In this document: positions 3,634 to 5,886 of the stretch, piece after piece
How positions within the stretch are numbered: position 1 is the first letter of the stretch
Layout: each line of letters opens with the position of its first letter
Origin: Microcaldota archaeon
GTDB taxonomy: Archaea; B1Sed10-29; JACOVT01
Assembly: GCA_016177165.1 (NCBI GenBank)
Contig: JACOVT010000092.1
Span: 1-5,886, forward strand
Direction of reading: 5' to 3'
DNA length: 5,886 bases
The notes under the pieces: generated by a model
The model's database searches: none
What the model saw: the letters and a program-made list of their open reading frames with translations, nothing else
Told to the model about the DNA's origin: nothing
Program-made: the position numbers and the translations under genes

Positions 3634-5019
3634 ATGGCAAAAGCCCAAAAAACTAAAAGGAACGGCAAAAAGAAGGCAGAGCCCCCGACCTGCATCCTGC
3701 TCTGCGGCGGAGCCTCCTCAAGGTTCGCCCCGCTAACCGACAAGCCCACCTTCAAGTTCTGCGGCAAGACTCTCGTGGAATGGCAGCTCGACGCGATAGC
3801 AAAAGCAGGCGTGGGCGACACGATTGTTGTCGCCAGCCCGGCCAACGAGCAGCGCATCCGCGATGCTGTTCAGCGCGCAGGCGTGAACGCAAAAATCACA
3901 GTCCAGAAAGAGCCAAAGGGGCAGGGAGATGCAGTCCTCGCAGGGCTGCAGGCTGCCAAGTTCAACTCGCCTGTATACATAACGAGCGCCCATGAAGTGG
4001 TCGAACCAGAGCTGCACGGCATGGTGCTGGCAGAGTTCCAAAAGGGCGCTGACGGGGTAATCGCAGCCTATCGGGTGAAAGAATACCTACCCGGCGGATA
4101 CCTGAAACTCAAGAACGGAAAGATAGAAGGAATCAAGGAGAAACCAGGCAAGGGCGCCGAACCGTCTGACGTGGTAAACATGGTATTCCACTCGATCAAG
4201 CCCTCAAGCAAGCTCTCCTACCTGCTCAAACGGCATTACTCCAACAGGAGGGTAACTACCGACGACCACTACGAGCTGGCCCTAGATGACATGTTCAAGG
4301 AGTACGAATTCAAGCCCGCCAAATACACCGGGGAATGGAAGCCGCTCAAGTACCCTTGGCACGTGCTTGACGTGATGCAGTTCTTCCTCTCGCGCCAGAA
4401 GCCACGCATATCGCCCAAGGCGCAGGTGTCTTCAAAGGCGGTCGTCGAAGGCGCGGTGGTCATAGAGGATGGGGCGCGCGTTCTCGAGAACGCCGTCATA
4501 CGCGGGCCCACCTATGTCGGAAAGAACGCCGTCATAGGCAACGGTTCCCTCGTGCTCAACTCCCACGTCGGCGAAGGGTCGGTCGTCGGGTTCGCGAGCG
4601 AAGTCACCCGCAGCTACATCGGCGACAAGTGCTGGCTGCACAATAATTACGTCGGCGACTCGATAGTCGAGGACAACGTGATGCTCACTTATGGCGCCGG
4701 AACCACCAACCTGCGCTTTGACGAGGCCCAGATCAACGTCAACGTGAAGGGCGAAGCCGTTAATACTGGCCGCATCAAGCTAGGCGCAATAATCGGGAGC
4801 GGTGCACGCATAGGCTCCCGGGCCACGTTGGGACCGGGCGTCAAGGTCGGCCGGAACTCGTGGGTCGCTCCCCACGCGTTTGTCAATCAGGACATACCAG
4901 ACAACTCCTACGCCGAGCCGAACGGCGCAGGCTCGCTGTCAGTGAAACAGAACACCAGCAGGCAGGGAACCGGCCGCGCCCTCGGGCTGGGAATGCGGGC
5001 GCCCGAGAAAGTGAAATAA
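3634..5019 (+). CDS. Two-domain sugar-1-phosphate nucleotidyltransferase with left-handed beta-helix (GlmU/ST0452-like)
   Basis: This is a 461-residue cytoplasmic enzyme expected to make an NDP-sugar from a sugar-1-phosphate and NTP, and possibly to acetylate an amino sugar-1-phosphate. After a basic N-terminal tail (1-16) comes a Rossmann-type nucleotidyltransferase domain. It has L-C-G-G-A-S-S-R (23-30) for L-x-G-G-x-G-x-R, K37 in the position of the conserved Lys, G-K-T-L-V-E-W (44-50), and Q-K-E-P-K-G-Q-G-D-A-V (91-101). Residues about 258-425 are hexapeptide repeats ([IV]-G-x-x-x-x), the beta-helix. Within it, H-N-N-Y (336-339) and G-A-G-T-T-N-L-R-F-D (354-363) resemble the catalytic His/Tyr and Asn region of the Sulfolobus ST0452 acetyltransferase. 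The usual N-G-D metal motif is replaced by A-H-E (119-121). It has its own promoter and may pair functionally with the upstream mutase. Substrate (Glc, GlcNAc, dTTP or UTP) cannot be read from sequence. Confidence 0.88.
   Translation: MAKAQKTKRNGKKKAEPPTCILLCGGASSRFAPLTDKPTFKFCGKTLVEWQLDAIAKAGVGDTIVVASPANEQRIRDAVQRAGVNAKITVQKEPKGQGDAVLAGLQAAKFNSPVYITSAHEVVEPELHGMVLAEFQKGADGVIAAYRVKEYLPGGYLKLKNGKIEGIKEKPGKGAEPSDVVNMVFHSIKPSSKLSYLLKRHYSNRRVTTDDHYELALDDMFKEYEFKPAKYTGEWKPLKYPWHVLDVMQFFLSRQKPRISPKAQVSSKAVVEGAVVIEDGARVLENAVIRGPTYVGKNAVIGNGSLVLNSHVGEGSVVGFASEVTRSYIGDKCWLHNNYVGDSIVEDNVMLTYGAGTTNLRFDEAQINVNVKGEAVNTGRIKLGAIIGSGARIGSRATLGPGVKVGRNSWVAPHAFVNQDIPDNSYAEPNGAGSLSVKQNTSRQGTGRALGLGMRAPEKVK
4981..5007. 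repeat. GC-rich stem-loop at the 3' end of the nucleotidyltransferase gene
   Basis: CTCGGGC (4981-4987) pairs perfectly with GCCCGAG (5001-5007) over a 13-base loop, in the last coding codons. It could stabilise the mRNA 3' end. There is no T-run, so I do not call it a terminator. Confidence 0.35.
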
Positions 5020-5025
5020 CAGCAA

Positions 5026-5080
5026 CTTATTAAAGCGAGAAGCCAGACAATAATGCAGCGCTAAAAGCTTATTAAACGAG
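5026..5080 (+). promoter_or_regulatory. Two tandem TATA-like elements upstream of the membrane protein gene
   Basis: CTTATTAAAGCGAG (5026-5039) and CTTATTAAACGAG (5068-5080) are near-identical and 42 bases apart. The second is centred about 26 bases before GTG 5098, fitting a leaderless transcript. The first would start transcription near 5053-5056, where a three-codon frame (ATG CAG CGC TAA) sits. The second is the likely working promoter; the first may be an alternative start or a duplicated regulator site. Confidence 0.45.
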
Positions 5081-5097
5081 CGAGCGATAACAAGCGT

Positions 5098-5886
5098 GTG
5101 GACACCGCGGCGATAAGGAAGAACCTGCCCCACCTGATAGCCGCAGTAATACTAATCTTCGTGCTGCTTTTCGTGCTCACCCGCTTTGGCTACATGCGCT
5201 GCTCTGACGTGCCCGGATTCTGCGGAATATACTACTCGATAGTCGGCACGCCGCGCATCGCGATAGTCGGCGGGACCGACGGCATGGGCGACCCCGAAGC
5301 GCTGAGGGGACTCATCGCCGAAAGGACGGGCCGGTTCGCCGACTTGATTCCTCTGGACCAGCTGACAGCAGGAGGCGTGCTCGACAACTACCAAGTCATA
5401 ATAGTCGACAAGGCGCGCAAGATAGACACCGCAACGCTGAAGACGTTCTCCAACTTCGTGTCGCGCGGAGGGAAACTCGTCTGGATCGGCGACGCCGGAA
5501 CCCAGCTCGGGAGCAACGACCTGACCTGCTTCAAGATAGAATTCGCGTACAGGCCGGGCCGAAAAACTGCTTCAAGCGAGCTGTGCTCGGCGCTGGGCGA
5601 CTCTGTAAAGATAGCCGCATGCGTGCAGGGCCGCTGTGATGGTAGTGGTATGACGGATGACGAGAAGAAAACCTGCGAAAGGGCCCAAGGGGCAACCGAA
5701 CAGTGCGGCGACTGGGTGGTGACAGAACCCCAAGTCCCCGAAGGAGCGCCAGGCATCTGCAACAAGACGTTCGCAGGAGTGGTTCACAAGTACATAGAAG
5801 AGAAGGCAAAGGTCAACCAGACGCTGAAGCAGTCCGGACTCGACTTGTGCTCCTCAAACAGCGAGATCGACAAGCGCGGCGCGGAA
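5098..5886 (+). CDS. Membrane-anchored cysteine-rich protein of unknown function (partial, runs off the window)
   Basis: Starting at GTG 5098 the frame is open for 263 codons to the last base of the window, so the C-terminus is missing. A short basic cytoplasmic start (R-K, 7-8) and one membrane helix (about 10-28, mostly Ile/Val/Leu/Phe/Ala) suggest an N-in, C-out anchor. Residues 52-140 look like an alpha/beta domain: R-I-A-I-V-G-G-T-D-G (53-62), V-I-I-V-D-K-A (100-106) and F-V-S-R-G-G-K-L-V-W-I-G-D (120-132). This strand-plus-glycine pattern is seen in class I glutamine-amidotransferase-like and DUF4350-type domains, although no catalytic Cys is evident at the expected turn. Residues 144-251 contain eight Cys, with two more at 35 and 42, suggesting disulfides outside the cell. 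The start is supported by a TATA box 26 bases upstream. I cannot assign a function. Confidence 0.8.
   Translation, partial: MDTAAIRKNLPHLIAAVILIFVLLFVLTRFGYMRCSDVPGFCGIYYSIVGTPRIAIVGGTDGMGDPEALRGLIAERTGRFADLIPLDQLTAGGVLDNYQVIIVDKARKIDTATLKTFSNFVSRGGKLVWIGDAGTQLGSNDLTCFKIEFAYRPGRKTASSELCSALGDSVKIAACVQGRCDGSGMTDDEKKTCERAQGATEQCGDWVVTEPQVPEGAPGICNKTFAGVVHKYIEEKAKVNQTLKQSGLDLCSSNSEIDKRGAE

Noticed and set aside
5152..5809. Several overlapping minus-strand open frames of 71-125 codons
   Set aside because: They lie wholly opposite the continuous plus-strand frame from 5098, which has a promoter, a membrane helix and domain-like sequence; the minus frames show low-complexity Ser/Arg/Pro-rich translations typical of antisense shadows in GC-rich coding DNA.
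1..5886. CRISPR array, insertion sequence, or phage/defence gene cluster
   Set aside because: No regularly spaced repeats, transposase motifs, terminal inverted repeats or known defence nucleases beyond the small toxin-antitoxin genes were seen.

Overview
The window looks archaeal. Five promoters have archaeal TATA-box spacing, two of them serving GTG starts about 25 bases downstream as if leaderless. One gene has a Shine-Dalgarno sequence of the archaeal/bacterial type. The genes themselves are a GlmU-like sugar nucleotidyltransferase of archaeal type and small toxin-antitoxin genes. At the left edge is a tRNA-Phe(GAA) whose 5' acceptor strand is missing and whose variable region is too long. 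Interrupted tRNA genes of this kind are known from Crenarchaeota/Thermoproteota and from DPANN lineages such as Micrarchaeota. With small genes and many short toxin-antitoxin loci, a DPANN-type archaeon is my best guess, but this is inference. Genes are packed tightly and nearly the whole window is explained.

Layout: (1) 1-102, an interrupted tRNA-Phe with a perfect hairpin at 1-21 that looks like an intron end. (2) 157-880, two small uncharacterised genes, the first with a very Lys/Arg-rich N-terminus, joined by a Shine-Dalgarno sequence that overlaps the first gene's stop. They may share a C-terminal domain. (3) 926-2654, an apparent operon of hicB, a C-terminally shortened hicA, and a phosphohexomutase, all overlapping by 1-4 bases. 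(4) 2751-3500, minus strand, a MazF/PemK-type toxin with its ribbon-helix-helix-like antitoxin, preceded by a separate VapB-like antitoxin that has no toxin beside it. (5) 3634-5019, a two-domain sugar-1-phosphate nucleotidyltransferase with a left-handed beta-helix (GlmU/ST0452 type). (6) 5098 to the right edge, the start of a membrane-anchored, cysteine-rich protein of unknown function, cut by the window end.

How the genes fit together: the mutase and the GlmU-like enzyme would supply successive steps from hexose (or hexosamine) 6-phosphate to the 1-phosphate to a nucleotide sugar, probably for glycan or glycolipid precursors. The mutase carries an E-Q-S-G-H sugar loop as in phosphoglucosamine mutases, so a GlmM-GlmU pair is a reasonable hypothesis. 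Between and upstream of these two metabolic genes lie remnants or working copies of three toxin-antitoxin families. They are more AT-rich than the metabolic genes (22 G+C in 2821-2880 and 16 in 901-960, against 38 in 1921-1980, each per 60 bases), which fits later arrival.

I did not find a clearly new multi-gene defence system. The most unusual items are the interrupted tRNA-Phe, the shortened hicA coupled to the mutase, and an in-frame near-duplicate of the MazF C-terminus just past its stop codon.
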